From Duganella aquatilis (lineage in GTDB: Bacteria > Pseudomonadota > Gammaproteobacteria > Burkholderiales > Burkholderiaceae_D): a stretch of 64,000 nt of DNA. Positions 27,920 through 36,730 of this stretch are shown here, piece after piece. The position numbers were made by a program, and so were the translations under genes. The notes beneath the pieces were generated by a model that saw only the letters and a list, made by a program, of their open reading frames with translations, was not told the origin of the DNA and made no database searches. Positions within the stretch are counted from its first letter, which is position 1. Each line of letters begins with the position of its first letter. Location of the stretch: positions 1 to 64,000 of the forward strand of contig NZ_WKJL01000029.1 in NCBI RefSeq assembly GCF_009674565.1, read 5' to 3'.

Positions 27920-28252
27920 ATGATGACCAACAAACTGATCGCCCGCCTGATGGTAGCCACCGCCCTGACCGCTGCTGCCGCTACCGGAACCGCATTCGCC
28001 GCTGGCCAACAGGATGCAGCAATGGCTGGCGCCGCCAAAGCCGGCACCGCCACCAATGACGATGCCATCACCAGCAAAATCAAGGCTTCCCTGGCAGATC
28101 AAAAGCAGATCGGCGTAACCACCGCTGATGGCGTCGTGACCCTGAGCGGCTCGGTCGCCAGCACCGACGTCGGCACCAAGGCCATCCAGGTCGCATCGGC
28201 CGTGCCGGGCGTGAAAGAAGTGAAGAGCGAGCTGACCGTCGCTTCGAAGTAA
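27920..28252 (+). CDS. Periplasmic BON-domain protein (OsmY-like)
   Basis: A 110-residue protein with AAGGAAG upstream, a signal peptide (about 1-28, ending TGTAFA) and a single BON domain (about 48-108: DDAITSKIKASLADQKQIG, then VVTLSGSVAS and VPGVKEVKSELTV). OsmY-like proteins with BON domains help outer-membrane and membrane protein stability under stress. Here transcription should depend on sigma-54, and the neighbouring GlrK-QseG-GlrR envelope system is the probable driver. It ends in its own terminator. Confidence 0.9.
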   Translation: MMTNKLIARLMVATALTAAAATGTAFAAGQQDAAMAGAAKAGTATNDDAITSKIKASLADQKQIGVTTADGVVTLSGSVASTDVGTKAIQVASAVPGVKEVKSELTVASK

Positions 28253-28294
28253 TTCCTGAGTAGCCAGCTTTAAACCGTAGAAAGAACCCTTTTT

Positions 28295-28332
28295 CCGGTC
28301 AGCGTGCGTAGACGCTGACCGGCTTTTTTTTT
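28295..28332 (+). terminator. Intrinsic terminator after the BON gene
   Basis: An 11-bp perfect stem (CCGGTCAGCGT with ACGCTGACCGG, 6-base loop) is followed by C and nine T residues. It faces the + strand, 42 bases after the BON stop and just before the convergent hom stop. Confidence 0.93.
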
Positions 28333-28333
28333 G

Positions 28334-29656
28334 TTAGCTCAGGTTTTCCAGGCGGATCTTGGTGACGCTGCCGCCCACCGTCGACAGCCCTTCCATCTTG
28401 GCGATGGCGGCGGTGACGTTTTTCTCCTGCGTCTGGTGCGTCAGGAAGATGATGTCGGTGCGGGTTTCGCCGTCCGCCGGTTCCTTCTGCAACATGGCGT
28501 CGATCGAGATGCCGGCATCAGCCAGGATGCGCGTCAGGTCGGCCAGCACGCCCGGCTCGTCGCTGACATTCATGCGCAGGTAGTAGCTGGTGGTGATTTC
28601 CGACATCGGCAGAATCTCGATATTGGTCATCGCGTTCGGCTGGAACGCCAGGTGCGGCACGCGGTGTTCCGGATCGGCCGTGGCGAGGCGGGTGATGTCG
28701 ACCAGGTCGGCGATCACGGCCGAGGCGGTCGGCTCCGAACCGGCGCCCTTGCCGTAGTACAGCGTGGCGCCGACGGCGTCGCCCTGCACCAGCACCGCGT
28801 TCATCGCGCCTTCCACGTTGGCGATCAACCGCTTGGCTGGAATCAGCGTCGGATGCACGCGCAGTTCCACGCCTTCCACGCCGTTGACCTTGGCGCGCTT
28901 GGCGATGCCCAGCAGCTTGATGCGGTAGCCCAATTGCTCGGCATAGCGGATGTCGACCGCGTTGAGTTTGGAGATGCCCTCCACGTGCGCCTTGTCGAAC
29001 TGCACCGGAATGCCGAAGGCGATGGCCGACATGATGGTGGCCTTGTGCGCCGCGTCCACGCCTTCGATGTCGAAGGTCGGGTCGGCTTCAGCATAGCCCA
29101 GTTCCTGCGCCTGCTTCAGCACGGTGGCGAAGTCCAGGCCCTTGTCCCGCATTTCGGACAGGATGAAGTTGGTGGTGCCGTTGATGATGCCGGCCAGCCA
29201 GTCGATGCGGTTGGCGGTCAGGCCTTCGCGCAGCGCCTTGATGATCGGGATGCCGCCGGCCACCGCCGCTTCGAACGCCACCATCACGCCCTTGGCTTGC
29301 GCCGCCGCGAAGATCTCGTTGCCGTGCACTGCCAGCAGCGCCTTGTTGGCGGTGACCACGTGCTTGCCGTTGGCGATCGCCTGCAACACCAGATCCTTGG
29401 CCTGGTCGTAGCCGCCGATCAGCTCGACGACGATGTCGATATCCGGATCGTTGACGATGTCGAACGGGCTGGCCACCACCTTCACTTTGCCGCCGGTGCG
29501 CGTCTTGGCGCGCTCCAGGTTGCGTGCCGACACGGCCACGACTTCGATGCTGCGGCCGGCGCGGCGGCGGATTTCTTCCTGATTGCGTTCCAGCACGTCG
29601 AACGTGCCACCGCCGACATTGCCGACGCCTAACAAGCCTACTTTGATTGGTTTCAT
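28334..29656 (-). CDS. hom: Homoserine dehydrogenase
   Basis: A 440-residue enzyme that reduces aspartate semialdehyde to homoserine, the branch to threonine and methionine. The N-terminal Rossmann motif is VGLLGVGNVGGGTF. The catalytic region includes INGTTNFILSEM and GYAEADPTFDIEGVDAAHK, where the general-acid Lys lies. The last 90 residues are an ACT domain (YYLRMNVSDEPGVLADLTR) for feedback by threonine. It follows the aminotransferase gene by 21 bases on the same strand. thrC, often the next gene, is not in the window. Confidence 0.95.
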   Translation of the reverse strand: MKPIKVGLLGVGNVGGGTFDVLERNQEEIRRRAGRSIEVVAVSARNLERAKTRTGGKVKVVASPFDIVNDPDIDIVVELIGGYDQAKDLVLQAIANGKHVVTANKALLAVHGNEIFAAAQAKGVMVAFEAAVAGGIPIIKALREGLTANRIDWLAGIINGTTNFILSEMRDKGLDFATVLKQAQELGYAEADPTFDIEGVDAAHKATIMSAIAFGIPVQFDKAHVEGISKLNAVDIRYAEQLGYRIKLLGIAKRAKVNGVEGVELRVHPTLIPAKRLIANVEGAMNAVLVQGDAVGATLYYGKGAGSEPTASAVIADLVDITRLATADPEHRVPHLAFQPNAMTNIEILPMSEITTSYYLRMNVSDEPGVLADLTRILADAGISIDAMLQKEPADGETRTDIIFLTHQTQEKNVTAAIAKMEGLSTVGGSVTKIRLENLS

Positions 29657-29677
29657 ATGTGTTTCCAGAGATCTGAC

Positions 29678-30910
29678 TTAGAAGCTGGCGCCGTGGCGCT
29701 TGCGGTAGCTTTCCATGAACTTGGCCATGCGGCCGAAGGCTTCCACCATATCGTCCGAGTTCGGCAGGAACACGACGCGGAAGTGATCCGGCGCGATCCA
29801 GTTGAAGCCGCTGCCCTGGACGATCAGCACTTTTGTTTCGGCCAGCAGCTCGTAGGCAAACTGCTGGTCATCCGCGATCGGATAGATCTTCGGATCAAGA
29901 CGCGGGAACATGTACAGCGCCGCTTTCGGCTTGACACAAGTGACGCCGGGTATTTCCGTCAGCAGCTTGTAGGCCAGATCGCGTTGCTTCAACAGGCGCC
30001 CGCCCGGTCCCACCAGGTCGTGGATCGACTGGTAGCCGCCGAGCGCAGTCTGGATCGCAAACTGCCCCGGAGCGTTGGCGCACAAGCGCATCGAGGCCAG
30101 CATGTTGAGGCCCTCGATATAGTCTTTGGCGTGCGACTTTTCGCCCGACACCACCATCCAGCCGGAACGGTAGCCGCAGGCGCGGTAATTCTTCGACAGG
30201 CCGTTGAAGGTGACGAACAGGATGTCGTCCGCCAGCGAGGCGATCGACATGTGCTGGGCGCCGTCGTACAGCACCTTGTCGTAGATTTCATCGGCGTAGA
30301 TGATCAGGTCGTGCTGGCGCGCCAGCTCGATGATCTGCAGCAGCAGCTCGACCGGGTACAGCGCGCCGGTTGGATTGTTGGGGTTGATGACGACGATGGC
30401 GCGCGTGTTGGCGGTGATCTTGCGGCGCATGTCCTCGATGTCCGGATACCACTCCTGCTGCTCGTCGCAGACATAGTGCACCGGCGTGCCGCCCGACAGC
30501 GACACCGCCGCCGTCCACAGCGGGTAGTCCGGGGCCGGCACCAGCACTTCGTCGCCGTTGTTGAGCAAGGCGTTCATCGACATCACGATCAGCTCGGAGG
30601 CGCCGTTGCCCAGGTAGATGTCGTCGATGGTGACGCCGGCGATGTTCTTGCCCTGGGTGTAGTGCATCACCGCCTTGCGCGGCGCGAACATGCCCTTGGA
30701 ATCGGTGTAGCCAGCCGCGTTCGACAGGTTGATCTTCATATCCTGGACGATCTCGTCCGGTGGATCGAAGCCGAACACCGCCAGGTTGCCGATGTTCAGC
30801 TTGGTGATCTTGTGGCCTTCCTCCTCCATTTGCCGGGCTTTTTCCGGCACCGGGCCGCGGATCTCGTAGCAGACTTCCGCCAGTTTGTTCGATTTTTGAA
30901 TCGGTCGCAA
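29678..30910 (-). CDS. PLP-dependent aminotransferase, AlaA/AlaC type
   Basis: A 410-residue class I aminotransferase (NLAVFGFDPPDEIVQDM near the start). The PLP-binding Lys is in TFNGLSKNYRACGYRSGWM, and VINPNNPTGALY and the YADEIYDK segment fit the aspartate aminotransferase fold. Relatives interconvert pyruvate and alanine with glutamate. It precedes hom in an apparent two-gene operon, an order common in betaproteobacteria. AlaA versus AlaC cannot be settled by eye. Confidence 0.88.
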   Translation of the reverse strand: MRPIQKSNKLAEVCYEIRGPVPEKARQMEEEGHKITKLNIGNLAVFGFDPPDEIVQDMKINLSNAAGYTDSKGMFAPRKAVMHYTQGKNIAGVTIDDIYLGNGASELIVMSMNALLNNGDEVLVPAPDYPLWTAAVSLSGGTPVHYVCDEQQEWYPDIEDMRRKITANTRAIVVINPNNPTGALYPVELLLQIIELARQHDLIIYADEIYDKVLYDGAQHMSIASLADDILFVTFNGLSKNYRACGYRSGWMVVSGEKSHAKDYIEGLNMLASMRLCANAPGQFAIQTALGGYQSIHDLVGPGGRLLKQRDLAYKLLTEIPGVTCVKPKAALYMFPRLDPKIYPIADDQQFAYELLAETKVLIVQGSGFNWIAPDHFRVVFLPNSDDMVEAFGRMAKFMESYRKRHGASF

Positions 30911-31013
30911 AATAAAATCCTGTTTATGTGAGGCAAACTTCTGAGACCTGCCAAAATGCCGGTGGCGGCCCTTGCTGCAATGCGAAAAGAACCATTCTGC
31001 CGAAAGGGGCCGA

Positions 31014-31058
31014 TTTAATCAACCTTTCAGGCCGGACGCCCCTTGAAAACGCTACAAT
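31014..31058 (+). promoter_or_regulatory. Candidate promoter with PmrA-like box before the arn operon
   Basis: TTTAAT (31014-31019), five bases, then TTTCAG (31025-31030) resembles the PmrA direct repeat YTTAAK-N5-YTTAAK with one clear mismatch in the second half. TACAAT at 31053-31058 could be the -10 element and no good -35 is seen, which fits an activator-dependent promoter. The first gene starts at 31107. No pmrAB genes are in the window, so this is tentative. Confidence 0.35.
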
Positions 31059-31106
31059 AACGCTTCTTTTGCCGCTCATTTTCCTGATTCCATCCGCCAT
31101 TCCGAC

Positions 31107-31499
31107 ATGAAGCTCCACCAAAGCGATACGCAAAAATACCAGACCGTTACCGGCTACGATGAAACCGGCGTGGAAATCAACGCCGAGCGCTACAACTACA
31201 GCCTGATCGTGCTGCCGGAAGTGCCGCCGCGCGCCTGGAATGCGCCGACCTTCGAGTCTATTTCCGCAGAGCATTTCGCCCTGATCGGCGCGGACAATCC
31301 GGACGTGGTGATCCTCGGCACCGGCGCCAGGCAGCGCTTCATCCATCCGCGCCTGACCGCCGCGCTGACCATGCGCCGCATCGGCGTCGAATGCATGGAC
31401 AGCCAGGCCGCCTGCCGCACCTACAACATCCTGATGGGCGAAGGCCGCAAGGTCACGCTGGCCCTGGTGATCGACGCCAACGAGGGCACTAGCGCCTGA
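31107..31499 (+). CDS. Mth938-like domain protein (DUF498)
   Basis: A 130-residue protein with the DUF498/Mth938 pattern: YDETGVEINAERYNYSLIVLP near the start, then NPDVVILGTGARQRFIHP and IGVECMDSQAACRTYNILMGEGRKV. The fold occurs in mitochondrial NDUFAF3 and archaeal proteins; the bacterial role is not known. Its stop overlaps the arnT start by one base (TGATG), so it appears to be the first gene of the arn operon. Confidence 0.85.
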   Translation: MKLHQSDTQKYQTVTGYDETGVEINAERYNYSLIVLPEVPPRAWNAPTFESISAEHFALIGADNPDVVILGTGARQRFIHPRLTAALTMRRIGVECMDSQAACRTYNILMGEGRKVTLALVIDANEGTSA

Positions 31500-33157
31500 T
31501 GAACGATCTGTACAACTCGAAGAAAGTCGTCTGGACGCTGCTGGCCACGTTTGCCATTGTCTGGCTGTACGTGCTGGGCGTGCGCACGCTGGTGCCGCCC
31601 GATGAAGGCCGCTACGCCGAAATGGCGCGCGAGATGTGGGCCACCGGCGACTGGATCACCACGCGCCTGAACGGCATCAAGTATTTCGAAAAACCGCCGC
31701 TGCAAACCTGGATGAACGCCCTGTCCTTCGGCCTGTTCGGCCTCGGCGAATGGCAGGCGCGCCTGTGGACCGGCCTGTGCGGCCTGGGCGGCGTGCTGCT
31801 GACCGGCTATGCAGCCAGGCGCGTGTTCAGCCCGCGCGTCGGCTTCTATGCCGCGCTGACGCTGGGTTCCAGCCTGTTCTGGGTGGCCTGCGGCCAGATC
31901 GATTCGCTGGACATGAGCCTGTCGGCAATGATGACCATCGTGCTGTGCGCGATGCTGATCGCCCAGCGCGACCAGGCCACGGCCACGGAACAGCGCCACT
32001 GGATGCTGGTGTGCTGGGCCGGCATGGCGCTGGCGGTGCTGGCCAAGGGCCTGATCGGCCTGGTGCTGCCGGGCGCCGTGCTGGTGCTGTACACCGCGCT
32101 GGCGCGTGACATTGCAATCTGGAAACGCCTGCACCTGGGCAAGGGCCTGCTGCTGTTCTTCGCCATCGCCACACCATGGTTCGTGCTGGTGGCGCTGAAA
32201 AACCCGGAACAGCCCTACTTCTTCTTCATCCATGAACACTGGGAACGCTTCTTCCTCAAGACCCACCACCGCGAAGGCGCCTGGTATTACTTCCTGCTGC
32301 TGCTGATTCCGGGCGTGATGCCCTGGCTGGGCCTGCTGCCGCAGGCGCTGTTCGATGGCGTCAAGCGCACGCCGGGCGTGTTCCAGCCCAAGCTGCTGCT
32401 GGTGATCTGGGCCGTGTTCATCACCTTCTTCTTCAGCTACTCCAGTTCCAAGCTGCCGGGCTACATCCTGCCGGTGTTCCCGGCGCTGGCGATGCTGATC
32501 GCCAGCTACCTGGAACACGCCTCGCGCCGCAACCGCATGATCGCGGCCGGCCTGCTGGTGCTGGTCGGCGTGGCCGGGCTGGTGGCGCTGCCGCACCTGG
32601 CCGGCGGACCGGGGCGCCATCCGGACGAGCGCGCACTGCTGGAAGCCTACCAGCCGTGGGTGCTGGCGGCCGTCATCATCGCCGCCGCCGGCGGCGCCCT
32701 GGCCATGCTGCATGCGCGCCAGTTGCGCCGCGACCTGACCGTGATGACGATGGCGATCGCCGGTTTCGCCGCGGTGCAGCTGATCCTGATCGGCTTCGAA
32801 CCGTATGGCAATATGCGCGCCGGCAAGGATCTGGCCGTCAAGATGCTGCCCGAGCTGCAGCCGGACACGCCGATCTACTCGGTCGCCACCTATGAACAGT
32901 CGATGACCTTCTACCTGCGCCGAACGGTTACACTGGTCAATTACTGGGATGAATTCACCTTCGGCCTGAGCCAGCAGCCGGAGCTGGCCATTCCGACCAT
33001 CGACGGCTTCATCGCGCGCTGGAACCAGCACAGCGCCCAGAAGCGCAAGGCGCTGGCCATCGTCAGCCCCGAAGCCTACGACGAGCTGAAAACCAAGGGC
33101 GTGACCATGCGCGTGGTGGCGGAAGACAGCCGCCGGCTGGTCATTACCAATCTGTAA
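31499..33157 (+). CDS. arnT: ArnT-like lipid A aminoarabinose transferase
   Basis: A 552-residue GT83/ArnT-type glycosyltransferase with 12 or so membrane segments. The catalytic periplasmic loop carries VPPDEGRYAEMAREM, with the acidic residues conserved in ArnT and O-mannosyltransferases, and GIKYFEKPPLQTW follows. It moves L-Ara4N from undecaprenyl phosphate to lipid A at the periplasmic face, lowering surface charge and giving resistance to polymyxin-type peptides. It heads the arn genes here, whereas in Escherichia coli arnT lies near the end. Confidence 0.9.
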   Translation: MNDLYNSKKVVWTLLATFAIVWLYVLGVRTLVPPDEGRYAEMAREMWATGDWITTRLNGIKYFEKPPLQTWMNALSFGLFGLGEWQARLWTGLCGLGGVLLTGYAARRVFSPRVGFYAALTLGSSLFWVACGQIDSLDMSLSAMMTIVLCAMLIAQRDQATATEQRHWMLVCWAGMALAVLAKGLIGLVLPGAVLVLYTALARDIAIWKRLHLGKGLLLFFAIATPWFVLVALKNPEQPYFFFIHEHWERFFLKTHHREGAWYYFLLLLIPGVMPWLGLLPQALFDGVKRTPGVFQPKLLLVIWAVFITFFFSYSSSKLPGYILPVFPALAMLIASYLEHASRRNRMIAAGLLVLVGVAGLVALPHLAGGPGRHPDERALLEAYQPWVLAAVIIAAAGGALAMLHARQLRRDLTVMTMAIAGFAAVQLILIGFEPYGNMRAGKDLAVKMLPELQPDTPIYSVATYEQSMTFYLRRTVTLVNYWDEFTFGLSQQPELAIPTIDGFIARWNQHSAQKRKALAIVSPEAYDELKTKGVTMRVVAEDSRRLVITNL

Positions 33158-33172
33158 TGAATAAAACCATAA

Positions 33173-33544
33173 ATGAATATTGCAACTTTTAGCTTCATCG
33201 TTGTCGGCGTGCTGCTCAATGCAGTGGCGCAATTGCTGCTCAAGGCGGGCGCCCGCAACGTCGGCGAAATCCACATCACGCTGGACAATCTGTTCAGCAT
33301 CGGCTGGCGCGTCGCCACCCAGCTGCCCATTATCGGCGGGCTGACCTGCTACGTGCTGTCGGTGGTGCTGTGGATTATCGCGCTGTCGCGCGTGGACGTG
33401 TCGGTGGCCTATCCGATGCTGTCGCTGGGCTATGTGGTGACCGCCTTCGGCGCCTGGTATCTGTTCGGCGAAGCGCTGTCGGTGCAGCGCCTGCTTGCCA
33501 TTTTCGTCATTTTGGTGGGCGTGGCCTGGCTGGCGCGTACCTGA
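33173..33544 (+). CDS. SMR-type membrane protein, ArnE/ArnF-like flippase subunit
   Basis: A 123-residue protein with four membrane helices (ATFSFIVVGVLLNAVAQLLL, then GLTCYVLSVVLWIIALSRVD, VAYPMLSLGYVVTAFGAWYL and LLAIFVILVGVAWLA). ArnE and ArnF together flip undecaprenyl-phosphate-L-Ara4N. Only one such gene is present, so it may work as a homodimer or pair with a subunit coded elsewhere. It starts 15 bases after arnT. Confidence 0.85.
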   Translation: MNIATFSFIVVGVLLNAVAQLLLKAGARNVGEIHITLDNLFSIGWRVATQLPIIGGLTCYVLSVVLWIIALSRVDVSVAYPMLSLGYVVTAFGAWYLFGEALSVQRLLAIFVILVGVAWLART

Positions 33545-33608
33545 CGAACAATTTAGAATGGCGCCCATAGCTTATAGATAAAAATATATTAAGAGAGTAA
33601 ATCACCTC

Positions 33609-34748
33609 ATGAGTGCTGAACTGCCCTTCCTGCCCTTTTCCCGGCCGACGATCGACGAGGCCACCATTACCGCCGTGGGCGAAGTCCTGCGCTCGGGCTG
33701 GATCACCAGCGGCCCGAAAGTCGCGGCCTTCGAAGCCCGCATGTCGGAATACTTCGGCGGCCGTCCGGTGCGCACCTTCAATTCCGGCACCTGCACGATG
33801 GAAATCGCGCTGCGCATCGCCGGCATCGGCCCCGGCGATGAAGTGATCACCACGCCGATTTCGTGGGTCGCCACCGCCAACGTCATCATTGAAGTGGGCG
33901 CCACGCCGGTGTTTGCCGACATCGACCCGGTGACCCGCAACATCGACCTCGACCAGGTGGAAGCCGCGATCACGCCGCGCACCAAGGCCATCATCCCGGT
34001 CTACCTGTCCGGCCTGCCGGTCGACATGGACCGCCTGTACGCCATCGCCGCCAAGCACAAGCTCCGCGTGGTGGAAGACGCGGCGCAGGCCTTCGGTTCC
34101 GAATGGAAGGGCAAGCGCATCGGCGCGTTCGGCGACTTCGTCTCGTTCAGCTTCCAGGCCAACAAAAACCTCACCACCGGCGAAGGCGGCGCGCTGGTGC
34201 TGAACAACCTGGAAGAAGCCAAAATCGCCGAGAAATACCGCCTGCAGGGCGTGACCCGCAGCGGCGTCGACGGCATCGATGTCGATGTCCTCGGCGGCAA
34301 ATACAATATGAGCGACATCATGGCCGCCATCGGCCTGGGCCAGTTCGACAATATCGAAGCGATCACCGCGCACCGCCGCGCGCTGGCGCGCCGCTACTAC
34401 GAGGCCTTCGGCCCCGACTTCGAAGCGCAGTCCGGCGCCCAGCTGCCGCTGCAGGCGTTCGACAGCAGCAACTACCACCTGTTCCAGATCATCCTGCCGG
34501 ACCACGGCCCGGGCACGCGCGCCGACTTCATGAACGCCATGAAGGAACGCTTCAACATCGGCACCGGCTACCATTATTCGCCGATCCACCTGTTCACCCT
34601 GTACCGCGAGCGCGGCTTCAAGGAAGGCATGTTCCCGGTTGCCGAAAAACTCGGCTACCTGACCGTGACCTTGCCGATGTTCTACGCCATGACCTTTGCC
34701 GACGTTGACCGCGCGGTCGCAGCCGTGAAAGCGATCCTGATCAAATGA
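33609..34748 (+). CDS. arnB: ArnB-like UDP-Ara4O aminotransferase
   Basis: A 379-residue DegT/DnrJ/EryC1-family PLP enzyme. It begins LPFSRPTIDEATITAVGEVL, with PLP-phosphate contacts in TFNSGTCTMEIAL and the Schiff-base Lys in FSFQANKNLTTGEGG. It transfers an amino group from glutamate to UDP-4-keto-arabinose, giving UDP-L-Ara4N. The preceding gap (33545-33608) is AT-rich and may hold an internal promoter. It overlaps arnC by 4 bases. Confidence 0.92.
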   Translation: MSAELPFLPFSRPTIDEATITAVGEVLRSGWITSGPKVAAFEARMSEYFGGRPVRTFNSGTCTMEIALRIAGIGPGDEVITTPISWVATANVIIEVGATPVFADIDPVTRNIDLDQVEAAITPRTKAIIPVYLSGLPVDMDRLYAIAAKHKLRVVEDAAQAFGSEWKGKRIGAFGDFVSFSFQANKNLTTGEGGALVLNNLEEAKIAEKYRLQGVTRSGVDGIDVDVLGGKYNMSDIMAAIGLGQFDNIEAITAHRRALARRYYEAFGPDFEAQSGAQLPLQAFDSSNYHLFQIILPDHGPGTRADFMNAMKERFNIGTGYHYSPIHLFTLYRERGFKEGMFPVAEKLGYLTVTLPMFYAMTFADVDRAVAAVKAILIK

Positions 34749-35755
34749 GCGTCTCCCTGAACAAACCGGAAATCTCCGTCGTCATCCCGATCTACAACGA
34801 GCAGGCCGGCCTGGCCGCGCTGTTCGCGCGCCTGTATCCGGCGCTCGACGCGCTCGGCGCCACCTACGAAATCGTGTTCGTCAACGACGGCAGCCGCGAC
34901 AATTCGGTGTCGATCCTGGCCGAGCAGTTCCGCCAGCGGCCGGACGTCACCCGCGTGGTGCTGTTCAACGGTAACTACGGCCAGCACATGGCCATCCTGG
35001 CCGGCTTCGAGGCGTCGCGCGGCGACATCATGGTGACGCTGGACGCCGACCTGCAGAATCCGCCGGAAGAAATCGGCAACCTGGTGGCCAAGATGCGCGA
35101 AGGCTACGACTACGTCGGCTCGATCCGCCGCAAGCGCCAGGATTCGGCCTGGCGCACCTACGCCTCCAAGGCCATGAACAGCCTGCGCGAGCGCATCACC
35201 AACATCAAGATCACCGACCAGGGCAATATGCTGCGCGCCTACGGCCGCAACATCGTCGACCTGATGAACCAGTGCGCGGAAGTCAACACCTTCGTGCCGG
35301 CGCTGGCCTACCGCTTCGCCCGCAACCCGACCGAAATCGTGGTCGAACACGAGGAGCGCGCGGCCGGCGAATCGAAATACTCGCTGTACAGCCTGATCCG
35401 CCTGAACTTCGACCTGGTCACCGGCTTCTCGCTGGTGCCGCTGCAGTTCTACTCGATGATGGGCATGCTGATGTCGCTGCTGTCGGCGCTGCTGGTGGTG
35501 GTGCTGGTGGCGCGCCGCCTGTTCCTGGGCGCGGAAGCGGAAGGCGTGTTCACGCTGTTTGCCATCACCTTCTTCTTCATGGGCATCATCCTGTTCGGCA
35601 TCGGCTTGCTGGGCGAATATGTCGGCCGCATCTTCCAGCAGGTGCGCGCGCGTCCGCGCTACGTGGTGCAGACCATCCTGCAACAGCGCGACGACGGCCA
35701 GCCGCTGCCGCCGCCGGGCGTCGAGAAGCGCACCGTGGGCCGTCATCATGAGTGA
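34745..35755 (+). CDS. arnC: ArnC undecaprenyl-phosphate Ara4FN transferase
   Basis: A 336-residue GT2 glycosyltransferase: SVVIPIYNEQAGLAALF at the start, VFVNDGSRDNS and the metal-binding LDADLQNPPEE. Two C-terminal membrane helices (LMSLLSALLVVVLVARRLF and FFFMGIILFGIGLLGEY) anchor it. It attaches the formylated sugar nucleotide to undecaprenyl phosphate on the cytoplasmic face. It overlaps the formyltransferase gene by 8 bases. Confidence 0.93.
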   Translation: MSVSLNKPEISVVIPIYNEQAGLAALFARLYPALDALGATYEIVFVNDGSRDNSVSILAEQFRQRPDVTRVVLFNGNYGQHMAILAGFEASRGDIMVTLDADLQNPPEEIGNLVAKMREGYDYVGSIRRKRQDSAWRTYASKAMNSLRERITNIKITDQGNMLRAYGRNIVDLMNQCAEVNTFVPALAYRFARNPTEIVVEHEERAAGESKYSLYSLIRLNFDLVTGFSLVPLQFYSMMGMLMSLLSALLVVVLVARRLFLGAEAEGVFTLFAITFFFMGIILFGIGLLGEYVGRIFQQVRARPRYVVQTILQQRDDGQPLPPPGVEKRTVGRHHE

Positions 35756-36692
35756 CCTGGAGCCGCGCCAGCGCGCCGTCGTCTTCGGCTACCACAATGT
35801 GGGCGTGCGCTGCCTGAAAGTCCTGCTGGCCGGCGGCGTCGACGTCGCTCTGGTGGTCACGCATGAAGACAGCGCCAGCGAAAACATCTGGTTCGAATCG
35901 GTGATCTCGCTGTGCCAGGCCGAAGGCATTCCCTACATCACGCCGGCCGACGCCAAGTCGCCGGAGCTGCTGGCACAGGTGAAAGCCGCCCAGCCGGACC
36001 TGATGTTCAGCTTCTACTACCGCCACATGCTGCCTGCGGAACTGCTGGAGCTGGCGCCCGCTTTCAATATGCACGGCTCGCTGCTGCCGGAATACCGCGG
36101 CCGCGCGCCGGTCAACTGGGCGGTGCTGCACGGCGCCGAGGTCACCGGCGCCACGCTGCACGAAATGACCGTCAAGCCGGACGCCGGCGCCATCGTGGCC
36201 CAGATGGAGGTGCCGATCCTGCCCGACGACACCGCGCACGAAGTGTTCGGCAAGGTGCAGGTGGCGGCCGAGCAGGCGCTGTGGCGCGTGCTGCCGTCGC
36301 TGCTGGCCGGCACCGCGCCGCGCCTGCATAACGACCTCAGCAAGGGCGGCTACTTCGGCGGCCGCAAGCCCGAGGACGGCCGCATCGACTGGAGCTGGCC
36401 GGCCCAGCACGTCTACAACCTGCACCGCGCCGTGGCGCCGCCGTATCCGGGCGCCTTTACCGACATCGACGGTGTACGCTACGTCATCCAGCGCGCCCGC
36501 ATCGCCGGCACCGGCCATGGCAACTTTGGCAATGTTGTTTCGCTCAGTTTGCCACCGGGCTTGACAGTAGTAGATAATTGCATCTTTGGCGTGTGCGGCG
36601 ATGGCCGCATGCTGACGATTTCCGCATTAACCGCCGATGGCGAACCCATTACGGCGGAGCAGCTCGCTATTCGCCTGGCCGCGCGCGCTTGA
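35748..36692 (+). CDS. Stand-alone ArnA formyltransferase domain
   Basis: Start at 35748 (MSDLEPRQRAVVFGYHNVG), overlapping arnC; 314 residues. It matches the N-terminal half of ArnA: formyl-transfer residues Asn and His in FNMHGSLLPEYRGRAPVNW and the Asp in VKPDAGAIVAQME. It uses N10-formyl-tetrahydrofolate to formylate UDP-L-Ara4N. In enterobacteria this domain is fused to the decarboxylase; here the two are separate genes 38 bases apart. Confidence 0.9.
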   Translation: MSDLEPRQRAVVFGYHNVGVRCLKVLLAGGVDVALVVTHEDSASENIWFESVISLCQAEGIPYITPADAKSPELLAQVKAAQPDLMFSFYYRHMLPAELLELAPAFNMHGSLLPEYRGRAPVNWAVLHGAEVTGATLHEMTVKPDAGAIVAQMEVPILPDDTAHEVFGKVQVAAEQALWRVLPSLLAGTAPRLHNDLSKGGYFGGRKPEDGRIDWSWPAQHVYNLHRAVAPPYPGAFTDIDGVRYVIQRARIAGTGHGNFGNVVSLSLPPGLTVVDNCIFGVCGDGRMLTISALTADGEPITAEQLAIRLAARA

Positions 36693-36730
36693 AGCGGCGG
36701 CAGCACTAAACATTACCTGGACACACACAC

